From NCBI GenBank assembly GCA_021229015.1, contig CM037777.1, forward strand, positions 26,368,775-26,432,774: DNA of 64,000 nucleotides, in the 5' to 3' direction. Under the pieces are notes generated by a model that was not told where the DNA came from, searched no databases, and saw only the letters and a program-made list of their open reading frames with translations. Shown piece after piece: positions 38,006-50,023 of this stretch. A program made the translations under genes and the position numbers. How positions within the stretch are numbered: position 1 is the stretch's first letter; each line of letters begins with the position of its first letter. This DNA is from Solen grandis. Taxonomy: Eukaryota; Mollusca; Bivalvia; Adapedonta; Solenidae.

Positions 38006-38700
38006 GCAAATCAACTCCATATGATAGTATTACAATCTCACATGATACTACAACCCCACATGATGATTTAACAACCCAACAAGATGACATTACAGCCTCA
38101 CATGATGATATAACAACCCAACAAGATAACATAACAACCCCACATGATGATAACACGATCCCTCAAAATGCTATATGGACCCATCTAAACATCAATACCG
38201 AACATAAGACAGCTGTGGCGTTCCATATTATAGAAATAATTCTATTCTCCCTCTTTTATATATATGTGAGGCTTTTGTTTCCAGACAGAAAATCTTGGCA
38301 AGCATATGTCACATTGTATGTTAATAACGTAAACGCTGTCTTCGGCAGGAAAATCGAGCAAATATAAAGTACGGTATCCCTGAAGCAGGTGCTTTCGGTA
38401 CCACGTAACACGTTCCGCAACATGACGTCTTTACTTGTTCGTAAGTTCAGCCTGTGACATGAGCGTATGCTCAGGGAGTGAATATGATGTCATGTGACGG
38501 AACATAAAAATAGACATTCTAAATATGGGTTCAATACCGTTCCTAACGCTGATGGAGGATCCATCCATTTTTCTTGCAATCATGGAATGTTGCATTGGGT
38601 GACCATGTGTCGTTAGATGGATATTGATAGACGTAATACACACAGATAGTTAAAAATAAAGTTCTTCGTCAACGACCATCTGTGAACGAGCTGCTTTAAA

Positions 38701-39800
38701 ATATCATTCAACGATCACCATGATACAGTAGATATTGATACGTTATTATGACTAACTTTGCAAACATTTAATTTCCTTATGAGTACAGCACCAGTCGACG
38801 TTAAGGTATACGCCCCATAATATCCACCGAATCAATTAATGCCAAGCATATAACTTCACAGTATCAATCTTTTAAATATCAAACAATGGAAATCTTAGGG
38901 GGAAAATGACAGATTATGACATGTGATGGAAGTTCTTTTATTACCTCCCCTTGATAATTTTGTTGTCATGAGTTATCTCCAATGAAAACTAAAAAAGTGA
39001 CATTTTTCCATTTTCCTACGGTAAAGTTTAGATTTTTTCATGAAATTTGAAACAGAATCTTAAAATGCATCTTTCTACGATGAGTTTTTCTCGAAAATCA
39101 AATACAGTTTAGACTCTCGGTGAAACAATTTTACTTTTGGGTGTTTTCAAAGTGTCATAGAAATATTACCATTCAGTGACAAGATACGGATATGACTATT
39201 ATGGGACGAATACCTTAAGATAGGTGTAAAACCCATTCACTAATCGACCAGAGAAGTTTAGCCAAAACCTGTTGAAAACCGAGGCTTTGTTGTCAAACAT
39301 TCCACTCAGTATTCCGTGACATAGATCATCACTTGAAAAGCTGACATCAGTTATCGCTTTAGTAATCACTGAAGTACAGTAGATTCGTATGAATGATCGT
39401 CAGAATGATTTTATTGTTAACAAGCACGGACAACCATGTACAAGTCATTAAGCAGGAGTATAGTCAAAAGTCAATGTCAAAAACATTTTATTTCTCTCAA
39501 ATTCATATACAGCATGAAAACATAGAGGTAGAATTGAGTAATACTTATAAGAGGCCCATTTTAGCTGGTTTAATCTAAACTTTAATTACACTTTAACTGT
39601 TATTTACAAAAAAAAAAAAAGAAAAATTTTATCATTTAAAACAATAATGAAAATGGTGAAGAGTGTAGATAGATTTCGTATTTGAAATTTGTTTTAAATA
39701 TTCTATGAAATAGACTACTACTAGAGTTTTCTTCCACGGAGTACCGTTTTGTTAAAAATAGATCTTTAAGTTTTGCTTTACTGTTGCCTTTAACCATTTA
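38701..39800. other. No gene recognised
   Basis: AT-rich, no coding, RNA or repeat structure noticed. Confidence 0.5.
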
Positions 39801-39815
39801 TGACTTATATTATTA

Positions 39816-41426
39816 TCATGAGGGTTTTCCCAAATGTTGTTTAAACCACACTTTCTTAGATTTGAAAAAAAAACAACAAAAAAAACATAAACTGGGGTAT
39901 TTTCCATTTATGATATTCTCTGGCAATATTTTAACACTGTGATATATTATATAATATAAAAGACAGTTTATTATCATTATTTTCATTATTATCATTATCA
40001 AAAGAACATATATTCTTGACCCACCATAGATCATAAATTTTGGAGTGGATGATTTTAATTTTTGAATGTGTTTAAAAATTCTAATTTCAATGATATCCCT
40101 AAAGGTCATACCCATGAAGTTTTATTGTTTTCTTAGATAAATCTATGTGTATATCAATAGGCAGTTTAAACCTATTTGCGTTTCTTAAGAGACTAAATGT
40201 AGCTTGGGTTGTTTGTTGGACGATATGAGACTTCTACTACTTCTGATTTATTTGCATTTGTAGTTAATTTCCATTTCTGAGTTCTGTAGATCTTAAGCAT
40301 ATTCGGCAAAAATAACTGTATCGTTTGCATAGCGGGGAACAAAAAGTTTTAAATACCGAGTTAGGGCATTATAATATTGTGTGGATACAGAAACAACATT
40401 TATTGTAGTTTTACTATCAAAATAGTTATGCAAGTCATTTAAAAAATAGGGAAAATAGTATTGAATTGAGTTTGGGAGAGAATTTCACCATATATAACAT
40501 TAAACAGTTTAACATAGATGTTACTCATAATATGAAAAGTACATTTTATGTGTTCATTTACAATTTTATCAATATTTCTTTGCTTATTATTTTTTGAGCT
40601 TTTAATCGCATTTTCAATTTCGTTTAATGTAATCGGGATGTTGATAGTTTCGTTATGTTCGTTCTCATTATCATTATTTAAATTACTATTGTTATCTTTC
40701 CACATGTCTTCATTAAAGCTTACATTTTTTACAGTTGTAAATAAGCTCCGACTTCGTTTGCGTTTTTAATGTTAATTATTTTCCAGAAGTGTCTGGGCTT
40801 CCCATGTTTTAGTTTACGCAATCTTTTAATGTGTTTCTCTTTATCTTTTTTTTTATTAAATTTGTTCAATGCATGTTTTTGTATATTTTACTTTTTTCTT
40901 TTAATAAATTTTTACTAATATCAATTCTTTTTATTTTAGCTTTGTGAAAGTCTGGTCTGATAGCCAAACCATTTTGTGAATTTGCTATTTTGTTGTGTCG
41001 TCATATTTTTATATCCAAAAGTTACCTCAGATGTTTTTATAAAGGTGTATGCGATAATAGTGACAATGGAGTCAATATCATTTTACGGAGGAGTTCTAGT
41101 GTGGATTATTTTGTTTTAATTGTTTGTCTATTTCCTGTATTTTCATATGGTCCAGATTATTTAGGGATTATTCTGATTTTTTACAGTTCCATGATTTTAG
41201 CTTTGGATTTTTTCTTTATAATTATGGTTAAAATTAATTTCTAGACTTACAGGATTGCGTGCGTCTGAGTACAGCGAACAATATTCAAGAACATTTAGAC
41301 TATGAATGTGTTGAAAAAAATTTGAACTGTAGACAAACTAATCTACAACATTTAGTCTAGCACCTTTACAAAGTGAACAACCCATTGTTGTCTCCCTTTG
41401 TACGACCGTTAAGAATATACAAATTA

Positions 41427-41466
<40 letters not shown>

Positions 41467-42300
41467 ACATGTATAGTTATTCGCTCACTTATCAGAACTA
41501 GACCTATTTAAACTTACATTCTGAGATAACTCAAACGTGTAGTTCATGTTCATATTCATCAAAATATTCAGGTATAGTGTGTATTTAAAAAAAAAAAAAA
41601 TATTAATTGATAAAATCCTGCAGACTTTTTGTTCGAGCATTAAAATCCCCTATTAGACAAATATGTTTATATTTTTAAAGAGATCACTTAATTCAGATTG
41701 TAAATTAAAAATGGAGCATAACATGAGCATAATCAGAGCTTTCAGGCGGAATGTAAATTATCCCTCATAAAATATCTGATTTGTTTTCGCCAGTAACCGT
41801 TATGCTAGGATACATTCTGTCTCAATTACAGATATGTATTTAAACATTTGATTTTTTAACAGCAAGTGCAATACCACCTGACTTTCTCCGAGATATTTTC
41901 TCTCTATTTTTTAAAAAAATTAATTGTGATTCTTGATATCTACATAATCTGTGTCACCAAGCTTCTTGGAATCCGATAATCGAAAATTTAATAATCATTT
42001 TTAAAAATTCTTGACAATTTACTTAACTTTTCAGACATGAAGTTTTTCTTCAATAGAGTTATCACTTTTGCCACGATCATCATAAGTTTCATCATCATCG
42101 TTAATATATTTATTACTAACATTATCATTGTGAAATTCTTTATTTAACATGTCGTCATTATTATTTCTATTTGATTGACAGGCTTATACAAATTACCAGT
42201 ATGAGTTGGTCTAGCACAATAAAAATCAATATATTTACAACAGAGAGAATTCAAACGAGTATAACAATCCCGATCATGATTTACATACTGTGAGTGACCC
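39816..42300 (-). pseudogene. Old LINE copy with endonuclease and RT remnants
   Basis: On the minus strand, in order: SGGIALAVKKS-like and IYIPP remnants (about 41740-41890), a GDFNAR endonuclease motif (about 41622-41660), NEIENAIKSSKNNK then VNEHIKCTFHIMSNIYVKLFN (40439-40705, RT fingers), YANDTVIFAEYA (about 40295-40345, where YADD is expected), and STPKFMIYGG (about 40040, the YGELGRYP position). Many frameshifts, stops and internal deletions separate them. It is an APE-type LINE with the same layout as the other copies, long dead. The first Asp of the catalytic pair is Asn. Confidence 0.75.
41431..41464. repeat. Poly-A run
   Basis: About 34 consecutive A within the old LINE region. On the LINE's strand it reads as T, so it is not that element's tail. 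Confidence 0.85.
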
Positions 42301-43827
42301 CGATCATAAACGGTAACACAGGTTGAAGTCCTATACGTCTATCATTATCTTCTCTCTGTCCTGTGGCATGAAAACAACACCGAGGGTTTAAGCTGTCTCA
42401 ATATGGTATATGTGAAAGGGTTTAGAAAGGGTTTCCAGCGAAGAATGATATATTATCACATACTTTCAATGAGTAAATACATGTACAAAATTATGATATT
42501 CGTCAACTCATGTATGAAAAGGGGGAAAAACGCAAAATTGATATGAGAATTAAACATCATCTGAAATGGTTTTACAGGAAAAGGTTTGGTGGATTCCAAA
42601 CGGAATAAAAATATATATGTCTAATGAAATAACTCTAGCCTACAATCTAAGGCATGAGAATTTCTTTTATCGTTATCAGACCTCACTTTCTCCATCGTTC
42701 GCGTATCTCCATGTGGAGTAATGCATGTATAAACAGTAATACTGCAAGGTTAAAACATGTGCGTTTATCCTGAGATGGAAATAAGAGGCTTGACATACAT
42801 CACTCGCTGCTCAGCGGCTGCTTTTTATCAATGCGCATTTTTGAACTATTTTCTCATGAAACCATGAAACGATAGTTTGGAAAACCTGGTATTGAAAGAC
42901 AGTGCCGTTAGAGACATTTTTCACCTTCAGTCTCCTATGAGGTTTGTTCAAAAAGAACTTCTTGAGAAGGTAGAATCATATGTCAAAACGTAGAACAATA
43001 ATCGATGTGGCAACTGATTATAATGAATTGGCCATTCAAGATGCAGTCAATTGATAGCGTTTAAAGACTAGAGATCAGTCGGTTTAAAGTTCGAGCTAAG
43101 AAATATTCCTGCGTGCAAACTACATGTCAAGTCAAACTTAGACACCTTCAAGATATATACAAACACGTGACTTATATGATGCAAGGGGATAAAATGAAAT
43201 ATGATTAATAATACCAAAATTACACTTTACATGTTATTTTGAACATAACTAAATGAGGTATTGAAATATTAAAACAGTAAATAAATTAACCTATTAAAAC
43301 AGTAAATAAATTAACCAATATATTAGGAAGGAAACTAATACCGCATTAGAACAAAATGTTTCTGGACCGTTACGAATTCAACCAAACTACCTGGTTTGCC
43401 AAACCTTCAAACAAAAAGTTTAATTATTTTGTGACATAACTTATAACTTTTCAGAGGAACAACAACGATTTGGTGTACACAGTTACTCGTACATGACTTC
43501 CCCGAGTTCAGCGGAATATACTATCACGGGCTCATTGCGTGGTTTGGAGTCACTGCCAGCGTGTATATAACGTAAACCAGAGGGTATGGTCTGGAGCTAT
43601 AGTTTTTGACCCCTTAACTGAGATCCCCTTATCACGGAACAAAGGCAAGATAGACTCTTTATCTGCCCATTGTTTTTTTTAAAGTTTGTGTACAAAAGAA
43701 AGAAAAGAAATATAAGACACCTACTTGCTATTTGAGGAGGTAATTGATTGTGTAATATGACTGACAGGCGATTACGGAAATAGCATTACAAAACCTCGCT
43801 ATTCAAGTAAATAACATTTAAACTGTT
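42301..43827. other. No gene recognised
   Basis: One local direct duplication (tattaaaacagtaaataaattaacc, at about 43267-43317). Nothing else noticed. Confidence 0.5.
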
Positions 43828-44465
43828 CTACGGTGGCATATTTCTGCCAGACACTTATCCACTTAGCTATGTCGAAACTTTTCTGAAAAAAATGTCACAT
43901 AGTCAGTTAGTATCTGGCAAGTAGAAAACTTTCGTGTTATCCTCTTAGGTATCTTAACAGAACAAATCTGCCTGTTAGTGCCCACTACTGCCAGCCATAT
44001 ATTCACTTAAGATAACTGGTAATCTCGCCTTTTTTCAAGTTAGTCAGTTAAATTATGTGGATAACAAGCATTTTTTCACATAATTATCTGGAAAAAGGCA
44101 TGATATCCAGTTAAAATAAGTGAATATGTGATTGGCAGTAGTGGGCACTAACAGTTAAGATACCTAAGTAGAAAACTTGAAAATTTGCTACTTGCCAGAT
44201 ACTAACTGGATATGTGACAATTTTTCAGAAAAGTTTCAACATAGCTAAGTGGATAAGTGGCTGGCAGAAATATGCCACCATACTTAAGTGAATATATAGC
44301 TGGCAGTAGTGGGCACTAACAGGCATTTTTGTCCTGTTATGATACCTAAGATGATAACATGAAAGTTTTCTACTTGCCAGATACTAACTGAATATGTGAC
44401 AATTTTTCAGAAAAGTTTCGACATAGCTAAGTGGATAAGTGGCTGGTAGAAATATGCCACCATAG
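43828..44465. mobile_element. Foldback-type element 3 with a tandem third arm
   Basis: Left arm 43828-44055 starts ctacggtggcatatttctgc. It is the inverse of 44090-44283, which ends aaatatgccaccatac. The arms share ttatccacttagctatgt, cgaaacttttctgaaaa, agttagtatctggcaagtag and gcccactactgcca. The centre (about 44056-44090) is a short hairpin (aattatgtggataacaag ... cacataatt). A further copy of the right half, in direct orientation, follows at 44286-44465. No coding capacity. Confidence 0.8.
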
Positions 44466-47037
44466 TTAGTGCTTTTTTATTCTGATGTTAGAAAAGAAAA
44501 TACTGTTTCATTTGCATGTATATTATAACCCATATTCATTTCGCGGATTTCAACGGATATGAAATAAACGACTTTCGTATTTCACAATATCGTCGCCATT
44601 ACTTGGATGCATCCGTTCTCATTGGAACATAATGAGAGGGTCTTGATAATGGAATATAACAGAGCAGTCTTAATAATAGAATAACAGGGAATTACAAGGC
44701 GGTAAAAAAAAGGGGTCTTAATAACGCAAAAAAAGTTGTTTGTTTCCTCTAACATCTCCGACATAAATTGGGTCAGTAGGTCGGCTATACTTTTTTTTTT
44801 TAATTTTCTCTTTTTTCCATTTTTACCTTTTACCTTTTTTTTTTTTTTTTAGAGAGAAAATGACTAAAAACAGCGTTTTGCAACCGTGATAGCCCTAATG
44901 CTTAAAAAAAACAAAAAAACAAAAACAAAACAGGGTTGGTCCGTTTAGTGGAAACAAGTAACCTTTTTTATTACGCCAAAATGGAATAACAGGACGGTCT
45001 TAATGGTCTTAATAATGAAATAAAATAAAAGGAAAATTGTGTTCATCTAGAATGTCATTTTATTTAATAAAAGATATATGACCAGTCTATGTACAGTTGG
45101 TATGGTCGCCATATACACAGATGTTGGTAGAAAGGACGCGAGGCTGAGTTAGTATAAAAGTTTTATGAAGAGAAAATTCTCCACCAATCTTTTATGAAGA
45201 GAATGTTATTAATTAATTCATTCCCTTCAAAGTTTGTGTGTGTGGACGGTCAAGGGGAATATATGCATGTACAAAATCCTTGTCTTTAAACACATAAGTT
45301 TATTTGTTTTTATACACAAAGCACAGTCAAAAAGTCTAAAATAAAATGGAAAGTGTAAACAATCTTTTGATATAACACAAAGTCACTTTAAATTGGAACT
45401 CCAAATTTCACAAGGTACTCCTCAGTGTAGTGACTTAATAAAACCTACTCTTATTATTATTCTCACTTGCTGCTAACTCTCTCTCTCTTTCTTTCTAAGA
45501 CACACCCTCAAAACTAAATAGTTATCCAATCAAATCGCTCATGGTGTGAAATCGAATAAATTAACAGATTTATAAATATTGGCTAAAAGTGCATCCCTAG
45601 CCAGAAACTGAGGAAAGTAATTAAATTCAACTAAGATAAACACTGGCACTGACCACAACCGGCCCTGTCAATTTAAATGACATATTTATGGCTGAACACT
45701 GGAACATCGGTGTTCTTCTTATTCAAAGTCAAAGCAGTGCCATACAATGACCTAACCAAAGAGATCTGGAGTCATAATTGCTTATTTTTCTATATTTTCA
45801 TAATATTGACTAAGATTTAAATTATTAGACCAAACTTTGCATGCATGGAAAGCTTGTTAAACAACAATCATTTTGATACCAAACAGCAATGGGTAACATT
45901 GTTATTTAATATGATTTTAATAGAGAGAAACAAAGATAAAAATGTAAAGAACTATGTTATTCTTTTGATATCAGAAATTTCAAAAATATGAATCATAATA
46001 AAAGCATAATTTCCTAGACAACAGATACTTGACCTACTGACCTAAAACAGAAACACATGGCTACCATTAATTGGCGATTGGAATATAATCTACCATCCAA
46101 ATATTGGCATTAGTCAATGGTCATATTATTGATGTAGCAGGCCCTGTGTTCTCGAAAATACTTAAGTGCAATCTCAGGCTCAATTTTGTGTATCATACCC
46201 AAATCTCTATTGACACTAAAAGGCATAATCTGAATCTGAGTATGAAAATCGCAATTTTCATTTTCGTGAACACAGAGACTGATGCACACATCCCTTGTAC
46301 ATTGCATTTGGTGTGATGAGCCAAACCCTTACGTTTCATAAACAGAAAATGCACGTTTTGTTCATGCAAGGTATGTATCTGTTACATACATTCCTCAACT
46401 TTACATGCATAACACGCAGCTGGTAAGAGTACACCAGGAACAACCATTGTTACCTGATTTGATTTCTAGGCTAGAGCAAGAGTCACGCGCATGCTGGGTT
46501 ATCAACAAAAACCATATATCAACATAATATAATCGACTTGCAACTTCTACACCTAAGTAGAAGTTAAATAATATGGATTTAACATATTTTTGTATGGACG
46601 AACAGTAAAACTTTTTTTCTTTTCTTTCGTTGCAAATAAACCTTATGTCTTAGCTTAATCATGTGTTCAAACATATGTTTAAAACTGGTGGAAACCAAGC
46701 AGTGTATACTGTATATAATTATACTAGACACGTGCGCATGTCATATGTTACTGTAATTTTTCTCAATTTACTTCTTGTAAAAAATGATATGGCATCCGAA
46801 TTATGGTTTCGTCTCATTGCCAGTAACAACTGAAAAAAATCAACCATTAAGACTATCAGTAAAAAAGCTAACTTGTTGAAATTGCTTAAATTGGATCGAA
46901 GAAATGTTGTTATCATGCCCTATGTATGATTTGATTTCTTTTTTGTTTGCATCCTCTACTCTTCAATATTTCATACAGTGGTATGAACAATTTTGATACA
47001 TTGCAAGTAAACATTCCATAAGTGTGTTATACATGTA
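44466..47037. other. No gene recognised
   Basis: T-runs at about 44791 and 44837. Open frames under 75 codons with no domain. Confidence 0.5.
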
Positions 47038-47150
47038 TCTTAACGTAATCCACCAATCATCAAATTATAATCATGGTCCTTCAAACGCTTAAAAAGACTT
47101 CAGTGCAGATGCAATCGTCCAATGTCTCGTAGTTACAGGCTCTAAAGTTC
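47038..47150 (+). repeat. Dispersed repeat D, copy 3, interrupted by a foldback element
   Basis: Matches 14539-14665 and 21555-21690 (cttaacgtaatccaccaatcat, atggtccttcaaacgctta, aaaagacttcagtgcagatg). Its continuation (gcatttactataa) resumes at about 50045, after the inserted element. Confidence 0.75.
47142..47150 (+). repeat. Target-site duplication, left copy
   Basis: ctaaagttc directly before the element's first base; identical to 50015-50023. Confidence 0.85.
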
Positions 47151-47214
47151 AGGTGTGTGAAGTTAGCGCGTAGATCGTAGATCGAAACTATAACTAATTT
47201 TCTTTGTCGATCTG

Positions 47215-48140
47215 GGTCGTAGATCGTAGCTCAACCATTGAAATAAACCAAAATAAATGGTTGAGCTGGATCGTAGATCGTAGCTCAACCATTGAAAAAG
47301 TTCACGGAATGGTTAAGCTGGGTCGTAGATTGTAGCTCAACCATTGAAATAAACCAATATAGTTGGTTGAGCTGGATCGTAGATCGTAGCTCAACCATTG
47401 AAAATGTTGATGGAATGGTTGAGCTGGATCGTAGATCGTAGCTCGGCCATTGAAAACTTTCATGGAATGGTTGAGCTGGGTCGTAGATCGTAGCTCAACC
47501 ATTCCAATAAACCATTATAAATGGTTGAGCTGGGTAGTAGATCGTAGCTCAACCATTCAAATAAACCATTATAAATGGTTGAGCTGGATCGTAGATCGTA
47601 GCTCAACCATTGAAATAAACCAAAATAAATGGTTGACCTGGATCGTAGATCGTAGCTCGACCATTGAAAATGTTGATGGAATGGTTAAGCTGGATCGTAG
47701 ATCGTAGCTCGACCATTGAAATTAACCAAAATAAATGGTTGACCTGGTCCGTAGATCGTAGCTCAACCATTGAAAATGTTGATGGTATGGTTTAGCTGGG
47801 TCGTAGATCGTAGCTCGACCATTGAAAATGTTGATGGAATGGTTGAGCTGGATCGTAGATCGTAGCTCGACCATTGAAAACTTTCATGGAATGGTTGAGC
47901 TGGGTCGTAGATCGTAGCTCAACCATTCAAATAAACCATTATAAATGGTTGAGCTGGGTCGTAGATCGTAGCTCAACCATTCAAATAAACCAATAAAAAT
48001 GGTTGAGCTGGATCGTAGATCGTAGCTCGACCATTGAAATTAACCAAAATAAATGGTTGACGTGGTCCGTAGATCGTAGCTCACCATTGAAAATGTTGAT
48101 GGAATGGTTAGCTGGTCGTAGATCGAGCTCGACCATTAAA
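47215..48140 (+). repeat. Left arm array of hairpin units
   Basis: About 18 units. Each has the fixed part tggttgagctgggtcgtaga, tcgtagctcaaccatt and one of two spacers: type 1 (aataaaccattataaa and variants) or type 2 (gaaaatgttgatggaa, or gaaaactttcatggaa). Spacer types come in an irregular order. Units 54 bp long let an 18-residue repeat frame stay open. It is not a gene. Confidence 0.9.
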
Positions 48141-49120
48141 GGGAAAAAACTGTCGCTTTTTGTTTAATATTAGTCGTAAACTAGTTATATATTTGTCTTC
48201 TTTGTCGGGATTATTGTACTTTTCGGAAAATTGCATTAGTCAGGAAAAAAGTCGCATAATCAACCAATATTACATTTGTCGGGAAACTTTTGTTCTTCGG
48301 GAAATATATTCCCGTCGCGAAAATTGCATTTCTCGGTGAAAAAATGCTTTCGTCGGGAAAAGAGTTTCCGTCGAAAATCTTTGAACTTGTCGGTAATATC
48401 TCATTCGTCGGAAAAGTTTCCGTCGGGAAATTTTCTGTTCGTCGGGAAAAATTATATGTCGGGAATTTAGTATTAGTTGTGAAAATTGTATTTTGTTAAT
48501 ATATTTATCTTCGTCGGGATTATTGTACTCGTCGGGAAAATTGCATTTGTCGGAAAAAAAAAATGCTTTCGTCGGGAAAAGAGTTTCCTTCGAAAATCTT
48601 TGTACTTGTCGGGAATATCTCATTCGTCGGAAAAAGTATTAGTTGTGAAAATTGTATTTTGTTAATATTTTTATCTTCGTCGGGATTATTGTACTCGTCG
48701 GGAAAATTGCATTTGTCGGAAAAAATGCTTTCGTCGGGAAACGAGTTTCCTTCGAAAATCTTTGTACTTGTCGGGAATATCTCATTCGTCGGAAAAGTTT
48801 CCGTCGGGAAATTTTCTGTTCGTCGGGAAAAATTATATGTCGGGAATTTAGTATTAGTTGTGAAAATTGTATTTTGTTAATATTTTTATCTTCGTCGGGA
48901 TTATTGTACTCGTCGGAAAATTGTATTAATCGGCAAAAAGTCACATAATCTTTTTCGTCGGGAAGTTTGTCCTCGTCGGGAAAATTGCATTCGTCGGAAA
49001 GTTATGTGCTCATCGGAAAAAAATGCAATCGTCTCGAAAAGTGCTTCCGTCGGGAAATTTTGTAGTCGTCTGGAATCTCATTCGTCGGAAAAGCTTCCGT
49101 CGGAAAATTTTTGTTCGCGG
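48141..49120 (+). repeat. Loop array of TCGTCGGGAAA motifs
   Basis: Dozens of copies of a short motif (t)tcgtcgggaaa spaced by 8-14 variable AT-rich bases. A longer block (agttgtgaaaattgtatttt, gttaatat, ttatcttcgtcgggattatt, gtactcgtcggg) recurs at about 48474, 48644 and 48856. Open frames exist on both strands. No coding call is made. Confidence 0.9.
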
Positions 49121-49945
49121 GATCTACGACCTAGCTCAACCATTCCATGAACATTTTCAGTGATCGAGCTACGATCTACGATCCAGCTCAACCATTTATT
49201 TTGGTTTATTTCAATGGTTGAGCTACGATCTACGATCCAGCTCAACCATTTATAATGGTTTATTTGAATGGTTGAGCTACGATCTACGACCCAGCTACGA
49301 TCTACGACCCAGCTCAACCATTTATAATGGTTTATTTGAATGGTTGAGCTACGATCTACGACCCAGCTCAACCATTCCATGAACATTTTCAATGGTCGAG
49401 CTACGATCTACGATCCAAGTCAACCATTTATATTGGTTTATTTCAATGGTTGAGCTACGATCTACGACCAAGCTCAACCATTCTATGAAAGTTTTCAATG
49501 GTTGAGCTACGATCTACGACCCAGCTCAACCATTCCATGAACATTTTCAATGGTCGAGCTACGATCTACGATCCAAGTCAACCATTTATATTGGTTAATT
49601 TCAATGGTTGAGCTACGATCTACGACCCAGCTCAACCATTCCATGAACGTTTTCAAAGGTCGAGCTACGATCTACGACACAGCTCAACCATTCCATCAAC
49701 ATTTTCAATGGTCGAGCTACGATCTACGATCCACTCAACCATTACATTGGTTTATTTCAATGGTTGAGCTACGATCTACGACCCAGCTCAACCATTCCAT
49801 GAACATTTTCAATGGTCGAGCTACGATCTACGATCCAGCTCATCCATTTATAATGGTTTATTTGAATGGTTGAGCAACGATCTACGACCCAGCTCAACCA
49901 TTTATATTGGTTTATTTTAATGGTTGAGCTACGATCTACGACCCA
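49121..49945 (-). repeat. Right arm array of hairpin units
   Basis: Inverse of the left arm array: gagctacgatctacgaccca, gctcaaccatt with spacers tataatggtttatttgaa or ccatgaacattttcaa. About 16 units. One local doubling of the core (cgacccagctacgatctacg) occurs at about 49290. Confidence 0.9.
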
Positions 49946-50014
49946 GGTCGACAAAGAAAATTAGTTATAGTGTTGATTTACGATATACGATCTACGCGCT
50001 AACTTCACACACCT

Positions 50015-50023
50015 CTAAAGTTC
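50015..50023 (+). repeat. Target-site duplication, right copy
   Basis: ctaaagttc directly after the element's last base; identical to 47142-47150. One more base (t) could belong to either the element or the duplication. Confidence 0.85.

Larger units (their letters stand above)
34055..38700. mobile_element. Foldback-type element 2 with minisatellite arms (or long inverted repeat)
   Basis: Left arm 34055-34745, right arm 37215-38700, inverted. Matched landmarks are ttaaagcggctcgttcacagatg (34057) with its inverse near 38675-38698; tggaacgccacagctgtctt and gggtccatatagcattttga (34098-34162) with their inverse at 38165-38222; gtgatcggttgatt (34455) with 37486-37499; and aacccaaattttaagatcc to atttgcc, then gaagttgcaaa (34670-34738) with 37225-37310. 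Both arms contain 21-bp and 42-bp minisatellite units, but the right arm has about twelve 42-bp units and the left about two. The right arm also has ~440 bp absent from the left. The centre contains two SINEs. No transposase was seen. Confidence 0.7.
47151..50014. mobile_element. Foldback transposon with 9-bp target-site duplication
   Basis: Left end aggtgtgtgaagttagcgcg tagatcgta; right end is its inverse, tacgatctacgcgctaactt cacacacct. The terminal match extends about 75 bp, with indels, through ctataactaattttctttgtcga. The sequence ctaaagttc (9 bp) flanks both sides (47142-47150 and 50015-50023). Left arm 47215-48140 and right arm 49121-49945 are arrays of ~50-54-bp units in opposite orientation. 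Each unit holds ggttgagct...agctcaacc around gggtcgtagatcgt, a hairpin by itself. The loop 48141-49120 is another array. The layout and 9-bp duplication recall FB elements of Drosophila and Mutator-like elements. No transposase is encoded, so it would be moved in trans. Confidence 0.88.

Noticed and set aside
37499..38071. 190-codon frame with a 14-residue His/Arg/Thr-rich repeat
   Set aside because: It comes from a 42-bp stop-free minisatellite. Another plus frame and the minus strand are open as well, there is no start context or domain, and it lies in a foldback arm.
48270..48948. Overlapping frames of about 100 codons on both strands in the TCGTCGGGAAA array
   Set aside because: Low-complexity repeat product, with frames open on both strands and no recognisable protein.
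47450..49954. Frames with an 18-residue WLSWVVDRSSTI-type repeat
   Set aside because: By-product of a 54-bp unit in the foldback arms. The same words appear on the opposite strand in the other arm, as expected for inverted arrays.
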